A stretch of DNA of 64,000 nucleotides from Pelagomonas calceolata (Eukaryota > Sar > Pelagophyceae > Pelagomonadales > Pelagomonadaceae). The translations under genes and the position numbers were made by a program. Below, one piece after another: positions 1 through 9,726 of the stretch. The notes beneath the pieces were generated by a model that worked only from the letters and a program-made list of their open reading frames with translations, was not told the origin of the DNA and made no database searches. Numbering within the stretch: the first letter of the stretch is position 1; every line of letters starts with the position of its first letter. The stretch is from positions 5,146,001-5,210,000 of the forward strand of contig CAKKNE010000005.1 in NCBI GenBank assembly GCA_918797485.1. Direction: 5' to 3'.

Positions 1-1979
1 TCGTCGAGCTGCGCCGCGTCGCTTCTGATTTTAGATGCGGCCGTGCACTCGCCGCCTTCCAAAAACGTCACCGCGACGACGAGGGGCGACGACCGTTGGC
101 CGACCATGAGCGTGCAGTCGAAGAAGGTCTGGGCCCCGGGGCCTTGGCGCGCCGCGCCGACGACCCAGACCGGCGACGCTTTGAGCGTGGACCGCTTGAC
201 GCGCGCGATCGACGTCGGCGAGCCGCTCCCGATCGAGCTGACGGACGGGTGCGACTGGGGCTGGTCCGACGCGCCGCCGAGGGCCACGGCGCAGCAGGGG
301 AAGCGGTCTCGTAATCTAGCGGCGATTCTCGCGCGGCAGTCCCGGATCGTGGAGGCTTCGGAGCCTCTCTGCGCGAGGTCGTCCGCGAGGATGTCGACGT
401 CAATGTCGCCCGGCGGGACGTGGATCAGGCGTGCGGGGCCGTCCGTGCGCGCGTCCCTCGCCGCGCCCTCGTCCGGCGGCGGCCAGGCGTCGTCGTTGTC
501 CTCATCTAACGCGATCGCTCGGTACTGGTCGCTCGCGGACCGGCGCTTCGTCGTGCCCTGGCTCGGCTGCGAGGGCTGCGACGCGAAGGCGAGCTGCGAG
601 CACGGCTGCGACTCGGCGACTTGCGACGGCTCGGCGACGGACAGCTGCGACGCCGGTGCGTCTGCCGGCGCCGGCGCGGCCGCGGCGGCGTCCCAGTCCT
701 CCGCCGGCGCCGGCTGGGACTGCGACGCGTCCTTTCGGGGCGGCGCTGCCGCGGGCTCCGGCTGGGACTGCGACGCGTCGTCGTAGAGCACGGTCGCGGT
801 CGCGGGCGACTTGCCCTGCGCTTTTGCCGGCGCGGGCCGCGGGCTCGCCGCCTGGACCGAGGGCGGCTGGGTCTGGGAGTCGTCGTAGAGCACCGTGGCG
901 CCGGCCGGCGACGGCACCGCGGGCGCAGGCGCCGCGGCTGCCTCGTCGACGTCCATCGGCGCCGCCGCGCTGCCGGCCGGCGGCCGCGGCTGCGAGTCGA
1001 CGTCCATCGCGTCGCCGTCGCCAGCCACGCTGCCTTCGCGGGCGGCCGGCGCCGGCGCGGCCGGCGCCGGCCGCGGCTGCGAGTCGTCGTAGAGCGCGGT
1101 CGCGCCGCCCGGCGAATCCGCGGCCGGCGGCTCCGCGACCAGCTCCGGCTGCGTGCCGCCGGCCGTCGCCGCGCGCGACGCGTCCGAGGCCGGCTCCTCC
1201 TCCTCGGCCGGCGGCGGGTCCTGCGTGCGCAGGCGCCCGGCGTCGAGAATCGCGTCTACCGCGTCGGCATCCTCCTCGATCGGGTCGTCCTCGTCCGCCG
1301 CCGGCGGCGCGGCCGGCGCCTCGACCTGCGTCGCCGCGAGCGGGCCATCTTCATCGTCGTCGTCCTCAATGGGGTCGTCCTCGAGCGGGTCGGCGCCCGG
1401 CGGCGCCGCGGGGTCGACCTCCGTCGGCGCCGACTCGTAGGGCGCCGGCGCCGGCGCCGGCGCCGGCGCCCGCGGCTGGCTCGGCTCGACCTCGGTGTCC
1501 TCGTCCTGCGTCAGGTCAATGGGTTCGGGCGGCGCCGTGTCGCCGGCCGTCGCGTGCCGGGACGCGTCCGAGAGCTGGCGCTGGACCGGCGCCGTGGCGA
1601 GGACGTCCCGCAAGGCGTCCGGGGCGGCGGCGGCATCGGCCGGTGTAGTAGCGGGCGGCGGCGGTGTTGATGATTGAGACGTGTAGGAGAAGCGGGGCCG
1701 CGGCGGCGGCGGCCCGGCCGTACCGCTGGGCGTCTGGCGCGGGACGGCGGGCGTCTCCTCCTCCTCCTCTTCCTCGTTGAGCTGCGTCGGGCCCTCGTAG
1801 GCCTCGACGTCGCCGAGGATCTGCGTGCAGTCGACGTGCGCGTCGGCCGTCGTCTTGTCTGGTGGCTGCTCGGTGACCGGGGCGGCGCCGTCGGTCTCCA
1901 TGGCGGCCCGGGCGGTCTTGAAATCCGGCGTTGACGCGGTCTTGAAGCCCGTCGACACCTTCCTGGGTTTCGTCGACAT
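1..1979 (-). CDS. SQ-rich, largely disordered protein (3' end outside window)
   Basis: An open frame runs on the minus strand from the ATG at 1979 through the left edge without a stop, so about 660 residues are visible and the C-terminus is missing. The sequence is dominated by Pro, Ala, Asp and Glu. Several imperfect copies of an L-Y-D-D-S-Q unit occur, and SQ dipeptides are dense at roughly residues 290-480 (S-Q-S-Q-P, P-S-Q-V-A-E-S-Q). Such SQ/TQ clusters are known as ATM/ATR target regions in DNA-damage proteins; applying that here is inference. The visible C-terminal 130 residues are less biased and might be folded (..FFDCTLMVGQ..), but I do not recognise a domain. Plus-strand ORFs over the same interval are GC-rich shadows. 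Confidence 0.7.
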   Translation of the reverse strand, partial: MSTKPRKVSTGFKTASTPDFKTARAAMETDGAAPVTEQPPDKTTADAHVDCTQILGDVEAYEGPTQLNEEEEEEETPAVPRQTPSGTAGPPPPRPRFSYTSQSSTPPPPATTPADAAAAPDALRDVLATAPVQRQLSDASRHATAGDTAPPEPIDLTQDEDTEVEPSQPRAPAPAPAPAPYESAPTEVDPAAPPGADPLEDDPIEDDDDEDGPLAATQVEAPAAPPAADEDDPIEEDADAVDAILDAGRLRTQDPPPAEEEEPASDASRAATAGGTQPELVAEPPAADSPGGATALYDDSQPRPAPAAPAPAAREGSVAGDGDAMDVDSQPRPPAGSAAAPMDVDEAAAAPAPAVPSPAGATVLYDDSQTQPPSVQAASPRPAPAKAQGKSPATATVLYDDASQSQPEPAAAPPRKDASQSQPAPAEDWDAAAAAPAPADAPASQLSVAEPSQVAESQPCSQLAFASQPSQPSQGTTKRRSASDQYRAIALDEDNDDAWPPPDEGAARDARTDGPARLIHVPPGDIDVDILADDLAQRGSEASTIRDCRARIAARLRDRFPCCAVALGGASDQPQSHPSVSSIGSGSPTSIARVKRSTLKASPVWVVGAARQGPGAQTFFDCTLMVGQRSSPLVVAVTFLEGGECTAASKIRSDAAQLD

Positions 1980-2589
1980 TCACGGCGTCGCGCGCGCACG
2001 TTTTTGCGCCGCGCGGTCGCTTTTGCGCTTGCGTGCTGCGCGTTGGCTGCGCTGCGCGAGGGTGGCGGTCTGCGCTGTTCCGCGTTCGCGCTTGTGCCGC
2101 GCGCCGCGGGTTCGCGTGTAGCTGGCTCTTGAGCCCGCGCTCGTCGGGAGGCTTACGCGTCGCTGTTTCGAGCAGCTGGCTGCAGACGCGTGGCTTCAGC
2201 TCTGTCCTCCCGCCCTCTCTGTGTCAGAGAACGCAAATTGAGGGCAACCACGCCACTTTTAAGTCAAAACACGAATTGGTCGGCTCTAGTGTCTTTACAG
2301 ACCGCTAGATAATTCGGGTTCCACGTCTCATACGCCTCTACTCCCACCGGTAGACGTCGGGTCGAGGCCGCGAGGAGTCCCGGAGGAGTCTTCGCCGAGC
2401 TCGCGGCATAGGCTAAGCTAACTAAGACAAGCTGCCCTCAAACAACGCGCTGCGAGAGGGGCCGCAATCAGGGCCACAGGGACCGCCGCGCCGCCGCCGC
2501 GACCGACGCAGAGGAGCCACTGAGAAGCCACTGCGCCCCAACAAAAAACAACAGTAGAAAGGGGCTGCCCCCGCGCAACGCCAGCCACC
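1980..2589. promoter_or_regulatory. Divergent intergenic region
   Basis: This 610-bp gap separates the minus-strand SQ-rich gene from the plus-strand CFAP96-like gene, so both promoters must lie here. It contains one copy of the recurrent dyad element at 2286-2308. No other gene or RNA is recognised. Confidence 0.5.
2286..2308 (-). repeat. Dyad element copy 1
   Basis: It reads CTAGTGTCTTTACAGACC on the plus strand and then closes with GCTAG. It sits 307 bp upstream of the minus-strand ATG at 1979 and 282 bp upstream of the plus-strand ATG at 2590. Confidence 0.6.
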
Positions 2590-3396
2590 ATGGGGGACGA
2601 CAGCTTTTTAGGAGACCGCGACATCGTGCGCCAGCGCATGATCGCCGAGAAGGGCTACACGAACCATTTAGCTGGTATGTACGCCGACAAGTTCACGCAC
2701 CCCCGTTTACAATGTGAGGCCGGCCGCTACATCAGTATCGGGGACCCGTACGTCGACGAGGCCGAGCGCCTCCCGGCGCGCTGGAAGGAGAAGCAGATGG
2801 GCACGACCATGTACCCGAAGAACGCGGGCAACGGGTACTTCGGGAACATGGGCAAGCCGTTTATGTACATGCCAGATAAGTATGTGGAACAGTTACCCTA
2901 TGCCAAGACCCAGCCCTATGATACTCGTAAATTGGGTTTTGGCACGCACGACGCGTCGAAGCGCGACGAATTTACGGACAGAGTCCGCACCGAACAATAC
3001 AGAGATCTACTGAAGCGCGAGAAGCGCATCTTGCAACGCAACGAGCAGAAACGAGGCGGCCTGGCCGAGCAGATCCGCAAGGCCCACAAGAAACTAGCCG
3101 AAGCCGCCGTCGAAGAAGAACGCCAAAGAGAGGTGTGCGGCCTCAGCGCGGCGCCCTTCCTCTACGACATTGGGCGCTCTAGAGAAACGCAGTTCGACCC
3201 CAAAACCAAGACGGACTGCTTCTACAACGCCTACCAGGCCCGCAAGCGCGAGATGCGCCGCGGCGGCTACCGCTCCATGTCCCAGGACATCGGCGACGGC
3301 GCGTGGGACCTCCAGCAGAAGCGCGAGACGTTCGGGCGCTCGCACGCGACGGCGGCCTTCTACTCCAAGTCGCACATCGAGTGCGGGGACATCTAA
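2590..3396 (+). CDS. CFAP96/C4orf47-like ciliary protein (DUF4586)
   Basis: A 268-residue intronless protein. Family-like stretches include YISIGDPYV near residue 48, a W-K-E-K-Q-M segment, YFGNMGKPF near residue 85, and DEFTDRVRTEQYRDLLKRE near residue 127. These resemble the GDKYV/GKQ and EQYR-x-LL-K-E blocks of cilia- and flagella-associated protein 96, which decorates axonemal or basal-body microtubules. The start ATG follows a Kozak-like CCACC. The expected role is in the flagellum, implying that the organism makes flagellate cells. The middle is charged and probably helical. The family assignment is by motif memory only. Confidence 0.65.
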   Translation: MGDDSFLGDRDIVRQRMIAEKGYTNHLAGMYADKFTHPRLQCEAGRYISIGDPYVDEAERLPARWKEKQMGTTMYPKNAGNGYFGNMGKPFMYMPDKYVEQLPYAKTQPYDTRKLGFGTHDASKRDEFTDRVRTEQYRDLLKREKRILQRNEQKRGGLAEQIRKAHKKLAEAAVEEERQREVCGLSAAPFLYDIGRSRETQFDPKTKTDCFYNAYQARKREMRRGGYRSMSQDIGDGAWDLQQKRETFGRSHATAAFYSKSHIECGDI

Positions 3397-3658
3397 AGGC
3401 ATCGTGGTGGGGCGGCGCGCGCGCGTAAGACTTTCATTCTAGCTTTCCCGGCCAGCTTGACGTGCGGGTTGACTCGTGTCTGGTCGACTGATTTTGAGCC
3501 CTTGCGTGCGCTGTATGCAATTATTCCTGCATCAGGGCTAAGCACGCCAAAGCAGCGACCCACGCGCGCAGTCCTGCGAAGTGGAGAGATTTCTGGGCAC
3601 GTATTCGCAGATCACTGGCTGCCTGTGTGCACCCAGCACTGCCATTTGAGCAGCTATA

Positions 3659-4369
3659 ATGCAGCGCGAGCCCGTGCGGCGAGCCGTGATGCTCCTCGGC
3701 TGGTCCGGCTCGAAATTGCGACACGTGCGCAAGCACGAGGCGTGCTGGCCGTCGGGCACCGCAGTGTTCGCCGAGAACGTCACCATTGAGGACACGTTTG
3801 CGAGGAGCGGCCGGCAAGCACTGCGCGAAAAGGCGCGCCGCCTCGTCGCCGAGGCGAAAGCGACGAAAGCCCCACGGCTCTACGCGCACATCTTCTCGAA
3901 CGGCGGCAGTATGTTGCTGCTCGAGGTACTGTCGGAGCTGGAGCCGTTGCGCCTCGACGGCGTCGTCTACGACTCCGCCCCCTCGGCGGAGGGTACGATT
4001 CGACCCATTGCCGGCCCCGTGATCGCCTATCTCTCGGGCGGCACGCTGCGCGAGCGGCTCGCTGCAGTGTGGTCGACGCTGTGGCCGGCGCTGCTGGCGT
4101 TCCCCGTGCGGAAGGCTCATTTATCCCATTTTGATGGCTTGTATGACGCTTCTATCAATATTCCCCGGTGCGAGCTCTTCATGTACTCGGACGGCGACCG
4201 CCTCGTCTGGCGCAGCCACGTCGAGCAATTCGTGGCCCGGCGCCGCGACCAGGGCTCTATCGTGGAGACGCGCAACTTCGGGAGAACTCCACACGTCGGC
4301 CACTTCCGCGCGCAACCGGATACCTATCGCGAGACCCTCGCCGGGTGGCTGGAGGCCGTCGAAAAGTAA
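3659..4369 (+). CDS. TMEM53/DUF829-type alpha/beta hydrolase
   Basis: A 236-residue protein with the DUF829 pattern: LLGWSGSKLRHVRKHEACW at the N-terminus, a nucleophile region HIFSNGGS near residue 80, an acid in YSDGD near residue 176, and a terminal histidine in HVGHFR near residue 214. These match the Ser-Asp-His arrangement of alpha/beta hydrolases in the family that includes human TMEM53. No signal peptide is seen. Substrate and location are unknown. The stop lies 28 bp from the stop of the convergent WD40 gene. Confidence 0.75.
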   Translation: MQREPVRRAVMLLGWSGSKLRHVRKHEACWPSGTAVFAENVTIEDTFARSGRQALREKARRLVAEAKATKAPRLYAHIFSNGGSMLLLEVLSELEPLRLDGVVYDSAPSAEGTIRPIAGPVIAYLSGGTLRERLAAVWSTLWPALLAFPVRKAHLSHFDGLYDASINIPRCELFMYSDGDRLVWRSHVEQFVARRRDQGSIVETRNFGRTPHVGHFRAQPDTYRETLAGWLEAVEK

Positions 4370-4397
4370 GTTGTAGTATTACTGTAAACAACACAAA

Positions 4398-7223
4398 TTA
4401 CTCCCCGCGCACGCCAGCCACCGTCGGCGCGTCCACCGTCGCGTCGTCGAGGGACGGCTCCGGCGGCTCCGCCGTGCCCAGCTTGATGCTTTGCTGGACG
4501 TCCCAGACGATCGCCTTGCGGTCGAAGCCCGCCGAGACGAGCGACGCGCCCGTCGCGTCGAAGGCGATGCCACTAATGCGGTCGACGTGGCCCCGCAGAA
4601 TGGCCCCGCACGTCGCGTTCCACTTGCTTCCTTCCTCGGGGTCCAAGCCGCGCGTCTCCGGCGCGACGCGCCAGAAGCGGATCGTAGCATCGCGCGACGC
4701 CGTCGCGAGCGAGACGGGCGGCGCGAGCCGCCCGTCGGGCATGCGTCTCCCATCGGCCGGGTAGAATTTGATAGACGTGACCTGGCCCTCGTGGCCCTGC
4801 AGGACCGATAAAATGCGCCCCGTCTTCGCCGAGTAGACCTTGCACGTCCGATCCTTCGACGCCGTCGCGATGCGCTTCCCATCGGCCGACCACGCGACGG
4901 AGAGCACGGCGCTGGCGTGGGTTTCGAGCGTGACCAGCAGCTTCGCCACGTAGAACGTGTCTTCAATGTTGCAGTCCCAGATCCGACCCACGCCGTCGCG
5001 GCCGCCGACCAGCAACCTCTTGGCATCATAGGAGAAGGCCACGTCATAAACGAAGGGCTTGCCCCTATCGTTAGACACCTCGGCGTCGTGGAACATGGCC
5101 AGCTCCTTTCCAGACGTACAGGACCACACGCGCGCCGTCTCGTCGTAGGAGCCGGTGCCCAGGTAATGGCCCCCACTCGAAAAGACGACGGACGAGACCC
5201 AGCTCGTGTGGCCCTTCAACGTCAGGATGTTCTTGTAGTCGCGACCCTCCTCGACCCACAGCACGACAATATTGTCGCGCCCCGCCGTCGCCACTTGCCG
5301 CCCATCTTCCGTAATAGCGACGGCGGCCACGACCTCGGAGTGGGCTTCGAGTCTTTGCTTCGGGACGCACGTCGGGTAGGAGACGTCCCAGACATAGGCG
5401 TTGCCGTCCTCGCCACCAGTCACCGCGCACGTCCCGTTCGCGTCTACGCTACAGCCATGGAGCTCGCAGGCGTGGTCCTCGAAGGCCGCCGCGGCGCCCG
5501 GCGGCGGCACCATGGGCTCGCGCTGCATTGGTTCAAAGACCGCGAGCTCGTCGGGCACCGACTTCTGTTGTTTCCGGGGCGCGGGTGCCGCCACGGCCGA
5601 GCCTACTTCGGAGCCTGCCGCCGAGCCTACCGCAGGCGCGGGCGCCGGCGCCGGTGCCGGTGCCGGCGCCGCGGCCTTGGCGGCCTTCTTCGCGCGGCGC
5701 TCGGCCTGTTTCTTCCGGTAGATCTCTTTCGCTGAGTCGGAGTTCGCCTGGAGTGTCGCCTTCTTTTCGGCGGCCGCTTTCTCGGCCGCCTCTTCCTCGG
5801 CCCGGCGTTGTTCCCGCTCGATCTGCGCCTTGCGTTCCGGGCTGTGGACCTCGGCCAGCAGGGCGTCGACCGCGGCGACCTTCGCGAGGGCCTTCTTCTT
5901 GCGCCGCCGCCGCTTCCGCGGCGGCGCGGGCGCCGGCGCCTCGGCGGCGACCGGCGACGACGCCCTCACGATTTCCTCGACGCGTTGCGCGATCACGGCG
6001 TTCACGTCGCTGTCGCACGTGCTCGCGCGGCTCGCGCGGACGTCGTGAGGCGACGTCGGCGGCGCGACCGCCTCGATTGGCGACGGCGCCGGCGCCGCGG
6101 CCGGCGCCTTGTACAAAGCGCCGTCGTCCCAATCAAGCGCCTCCTCCAAGGCTTTCGCATCGTAAAAGAAGCTCGACCCCTTCTTTCGCTCGGAAAAGCC
6201 CCGCCGCACCTGGAATTTGGAAGGTAGCGGTTCGCCGTCCGCCGTACATACCAAACCGTCGTCGCCTTCCACAAGATCGGCCCGCCTTAATGATTTGGCG
6301 TACTTCTTCCGAGCTTTCTTTAACATATTTTCTTTCTCGGGATGGTCATCCGGTAAAGCTTCGGCCTCGGCCAATGCCGATGCCGCCTTCTCGACCTGCT
6401 CCATCGCCTTCGCCTTATCAGCTTCATCATCAATATGGACCTTGGACGACTGCTTCTTGAGGGCCTTGTCGTACTTCTTCCGAGCCTTGGCGAGTTGTTC
6501 CTGTTTAGTGGGATCGTCGTCCGGTAGACATTCGAGCTCGGCTATTAACGCTGCGGCGGCACCGACCTTATCTTTTTTTTGATGAGAGCCCTCCTGCGCT
6601 TCGAGTCGCCGACGCGCCTCCTCGAGCATGGCCTGGGCCTTTTGCTGGGAACAGAACTCGACATCGACGGGAGGCGGCGTGTAGGTCCCGTTCCGGATCG
6701 ACTCCTCCCTTGCGAGTCGCAGCGCCTCCTCCCGCTTACGCTCTTGCTCTTTCAGCCACTTCGCGCCGACCTTGTCGACGTCCCCTTCGTCCCGCAATTC
6801 CGTCAGCGACTTCTCGCGGAGATGATGTCGTTCGATTATCTCCTCCTGCTCCGCCTTCACTTCTTGCTCCAGTCTTTGTAATTCTTCTTGCCGGGCCATG
6901 AAGTGGGGGTCGGTGGACGCCCAGAACTCCAGCGACTTCTTTTCTACGTCCATGAAGTTCTTTTTTTTGGGCGTATGAGCCTCCGCAAAAGCGCGCCGCT
7001 CGATCTCGGACAGTTTCGAGTTCCTTTCCAAAATCTGCTGCTTGAGGTCGTTCAGATGCTTCGTGCGTTCTTCCGTGATGATAATCTTTTCCTCTCTATG
7101 AACATCCTCCTTCTCGGCGTTGCTGTAGTACGTGCCCTGCAGATGGTTTCTTGCTTTCTCCTCGTGCTCTTTATTCTTCTTGTCGGCGTGCTCTTTCGCC
7201 TTCTTGGCGGCCCAGGAGACCAT
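4398..7223 (-). CDS. Coiled-coil and WD40-repeat protein
   Basis: A 941-residue protein starting at MVSWAAKK. The same frame is open back to an ATG at 7370, which would add 49 residues. Residues 1-220 are highly charged and probably coiled coil. Two similar segments contain LPDDDPTKQ and LPDDHPEKE, each followed by LxKARKKY, indicating an internal duplication near residues 240-320. An Ala-Pro linker precedes about eight WD40 units (residues ~570-940), with units such as GGEDGNAYVWDV, TAGRDNIVVLWV and SAGFDRKAIVWDV. The WD40 part should form a propeller scaffold, but no specific orthologue is recognised. Confidence 0.8.
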   Translation of the reverse strand: MVSWAAKKAKEHADKKNKEHEEKARNHLQGTYYSNAEKEDVHREEKIIITEERTKHLNDLKQQILERNSKLSEIERRAFAEAHTPKKKNFMDVEKKSLEFWASTDPHFMARQEELQRLEQEVKAEQEEIIERHHLREKSLTELRDEGDVDKVGAKWLKEQERKREEALRLAREESIRNGTYTPPPVDVEFCSQQKAQAMLEEARRRLEAQEGSHQKKDKVGAAAALIAELECLPDDDPTKQEQLAKARKKYDKALKKQSSKVHIDDEADKAKAMEQVEKAASALAEAEALPDDHPEKENMLKKARKKYAKSLRRADLVEGDDGLVCTADGEPLPSKFQVRRGFSERKKGSSFFYDAKALEEALDWDDGALYKAPAAAPAPSPIEAVAPPTSPHDVRASRASTCDSDVNAVIAQRVEEIVRASSPVAAEAPAPAPPRKRRRRKKKALAKVAAVDALLAEVHSPERKAQIEREQRRAEEEAAEKAAAEKKATLQANSDSAKEIYRKKQAERRAKKAAKAAAPAPAPAPAPAPAVGSAAGSEVGSAVAAPAPRKQQKSVPDELAVFEPMQREPMVPPPGAAAAFEDHACELHGCSVDANGTCAVTGGEDGNAYVWDVSYPTCVPKQRLEAHSEVVAAVAITEDGRQVATAGRDNIVVLWVEEGRDYKNILTLKGHTSWVSSVVFSSGGHYLGTGSYDETARVWSCTSGKELAMFHDAEVSNDRGKPFVYDVAFSYDAKRLLVGGRDGVGRIWDCNIEDTFYVAKLLVTLETHASAVLSVAWSADGKRIATASKDRTCKVYSAKTGRILSVLQGHEGQVTSIKFYPADGRRMPDGRLAPPVSLATASRDATIRFWRVAPETRGLDPEEGSKWNATCGAILRGHVDRISGIAFDATGASLVSAGFDRKAIVWDVQQSIKLGTAEPPEPSLDDATVDAPTVAGVRGE

Positions 7224-7859
7224 CTTTGTCTCACCTGTGCGCGAATCAACCAACCAGTGATGGAGATGCGCCGCGACATTTGATTTATGAAGACACTGCT
7301 TTGTCACTCTATGCGGTGCGCTGCTCACGTTTCGTTCGATCCCGGCCGCCGCGGGCACCGCGGAGTCCACTCGTCTGGCTGGCGGCTTGCCGGCCTGATG
7401 GTATGGTTGTGTGGTCTAGGTGGCAGCAGTGGGGATGCGCCGGTCCGGCTAGCTCGGGCAGCGAGCACTACACTCGTGTGAGCTGTATCGTGCGCGCACG
7501 TGCCGCCATGCACCTGCTCGTCTCGCGTTTGCGTTGATGCAATGCGCTGATGTTTGCGCTGCGAGGCGCTCACTGGTCCGGAGAGCTAGTGCCGTCACGC
7601 GGTCGAGGAGCCCTCTCCCGGCGGCGGACGTACCTCTCGTATTACTACGGCGGCGGCGCCGGCCGTCCGGATTCCGCGAAGGCGAGACTCGGGGCGCGCG
7701 GGACGACGCGCTGTGTCTGTGCCTCCCACTAGCACTCGCAACAGAACACGTCGAGGCAAGCGGGGCCCACCCCGCCGCACGCCGTCGCCGCGAAGGACAC
7801 ATAGATTCATCCGAAAACTTTAACAGAGCGGAGCGTCATTGGGGGGTAGGAATTCTCGA
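7224..7859. other. Intergenic region between two tandem minus-strand genes
   Basis: A 636-bp stretch expected to carry the promoter and 5' UTR of the WD40 gene. The part up to 7370 might be coding if the upstream ATG is used. Nothing else is recognised, and no dyad copy is present. Confidence 0.4.
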
Positions 7860-9257
7860 TCACCAGCCCTGGAACTGGCGCCAGTACTCCCAGGGCTTGA
7901 TCGTCACCGCGTCGCCCAGGCACGCGGCGTCAAACGCCACGGACACCATCGGCAGGAAGACGCCGATCAGGAGGATGATCAGGTCCACGCGCAGACTGAC
8001 TAGTTTCCTATCTCTGAGAGTTTCAGAGAACATGGACAAGGCATAACCAAGGGCAGAAGCATACCCGTAGTGGTAGAGCATGACCCCCTGCAGCGGGTAC
8101 TGTTGCGTCACCTGCGACCACCAGACCGACGCGTCGGGCGTCGAAATGCTATATAAGAACAATAGCTGGGTCAGGTTCGGCCACGACGCCAATCTGTAGA
8201 GTAACGCCTTCTCGTTCAACTCGTCCTGGGACATCTTCTTGAGCTTGCGCTGGCCGGCGATGGCTTTTTTCGACCCACCCTCGCTGTTCGCCTCGAAGTT
8301 CTGCTGCAGCATCACCTCCCAGTTCACCGTCGTGCCGACGCACACTAACGTCCAGACTAAGAAGAACAATGGTCCCGCCGGGAGGAGGAAGGACGGATAT
8401 CCGCCACTAAACCACCACGCGCACCAGCAGGACATCAAGGTTAAACCAGCACCCCCAAAGGTGAAGCCGTTCGCCTTGAGGTCGGACATGTCTAGGAGCT
8501 TGTTCGACGAGAAGCGCGCCATGGGTACTGCGCTTACCGCGTTGACGGCGCCCGACACCACTATGGATGCCTCCAGAGGCTTGTCGAGGTGCCACGACAG
8601 GGGCGCGGAAGGATCCATGGCCAACAAAGCATGAGAGGTAAATAGCCACAAAAACCCGAGCACCATGAAGTACGCCCCTGATACCGCATGGATGTGCGCA
8701 TAATCCGCGCGCGTCCACAGCCGCCGCCGCACCGTGTCGCCGAACAGCAGCGCGATGCCGTCCCCGACGGTCCCGGCGATGCCTTCCACATCCACGGTCT
8801 CCTTCAGAGCATCCATAAAAACGACTTCCTTGTCGGGCAGGGGGATGGCGGCCGCCGCGGTCATCGCCGCCGCGGTCTCGAAGCTCGTGACGTGGCCCGG
8901 CTCCGACACGTCCTCGTCGACCTCACAGATAATAGCCTCCTCGTCGCAGGGGTCTCCACTTACCAACACGGGTGGCTCGCCGACGGGGACGCCTGCCTCG
9001 CCGGCATAGACGCGCTCCAGCAGGTCCTGCTTCGCCTGGAGGATGCGCGCGTCCACGTCGATGTCCGTGTCGTCAATGGTCGAGCGCAGGCGCGTGACTG
9101 GTCGTCGTACGTAGCGTGGCCGCGCGACGAGCGCGCGGACCCCGCCGCATGCCAAAGCAGCGAAAAAGTGCAGCGCCAGCGGCGCGCGCGGCGCCGCGGC
9201 GGCGCTGCCGATCAGCGCCGCAAGCAGGAGCAGCGGTATCGACGCCCTTTTCGCCAT
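7860..9257 (-). CDS. Predicted plastid-targeted multi-pass membrane protein
   Basis: A 465-residue protein starting MAKRASIPLLLLAALIGSAA, a clear signal peptide followed by a basic stretch (RPRYVRRPVTRLRS), as in bipartite plastid targeting of secondary-plastid algae. The soluble acidic segment at residues 70-150 is followed by about six hydrophobic segments, for example AYFMVLGFLWLF, LTLMSCWCAWWF, GPLFFLVWTLVCVG and VDLIILLIGVFLPM. An upstream in-frame ATG at 9329 exists, but the signal peptide argues for 9257. No family is recognised. The function is unknown. Confidence 0.7.
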   Translation of the reverse strand: MAKRASIPLLLLAALIGSAAAAPRAPLALHFFAALACGGVRALVARPRYVRRPVTRLRSTIDDTDIDVDARILQAKQDLLERVYAGEAGVPVGEPPVLVSGDPCDEEAIICEVDEDVSEPGHVTSFETAAAMTAAAAIPLPDKEVVFMDALKETVDVEGIAGTVGDGIALLFGDTVRRRLWTRADYAHIHAVSGAYFMVLGFLWLFTSHALLAMDPSAPLSWHLDKPLEASIVVSGAVNAVSAVPMARFSSNKLLDMSDLKANGFTFGGAGLTLMSCWCAWWFSGGYPSFLLPAGPLFFLVWTLVCVGTTVNWEVMLQQNFEANSEGGSKKAIAGQRKLKKMSQDELNEKALLYRLASWPNLTQLLFLYSISTPDASVWWSQVTQQYPLQGVMLYHYGYASALGYALSMFSETLRDRKLVSLRVDLIILLIGVFLPMVSVAFDAACLGDAVTIKPWEYWRQFQGW

Positions 9258-9726
9258 TTGCGCTGCAGCTGGTGAGGGAAGGCTAAGCGCTTGCAAGGCG
9301 CGCGTGCGGCGGTCGCTGCAGCCTTCCACTACCGGAGCGCGGTAGTGTGGTGCAGCCGGCAGCTACGCGCAGACCAGCCTTGCAAGAGGATCGCGATCTC
9401 ACGTGAAAGCGCCCTGGATCCAGGGCAAAAAGTAAGCTCGGCGTGGCGTGTGCCGTGATGCTCAAATCCCACGAAAGGCGTCTCGGGGGCGCCTGAAGGT
9501 GTATCCAGTCGCGTACACGCCTAGAAAGCAAAAAAGTTGATGTTCGATCACTAGATAGGAGCACTAGGGCGAGCCGACAGGGCGTCTTGGCTTTTGGGAG
9601 GTAAACGCCACGTCGGGGCCTCCGCGCGCGGCCGAAGAAGCTAGATCGACGCCTCGCGCTGGGAACTTCACGTCTTCGCCGTCTCGCGTTCCGCCGACGC
9701 GTCGCAGTGGAGCATTGACAAGCATC
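9258..9726. promoter_or_regulatory. Divergent intergenic region
   Basis: A 469-bp gap between two divergently transcribed genes. It should hold both promoters. No clear dyad copy or RNA gene is seen. Confidence 0.4.

Noticed and set aside
43-786. Plus-strand 247-residue ORF over the SQ-rich gene
   Set aside because: It is antisense to a continuous minus-strand frame with better composition and a proper start. High GC keeps several frames open.
1443-1470. GGCGCC simple repeat as a regulatory or mobile element
   Set aside because: It encodes an Ala-Pro run in the SQ-rich protein, like the Ala-Pro run in the giant membrane protein.
431-1670. Long Arg/Pro/Ala-rich plus-strand ORFs
   Set aside because: Composition is that of GC-rich shadow frames, with no motif or start context.
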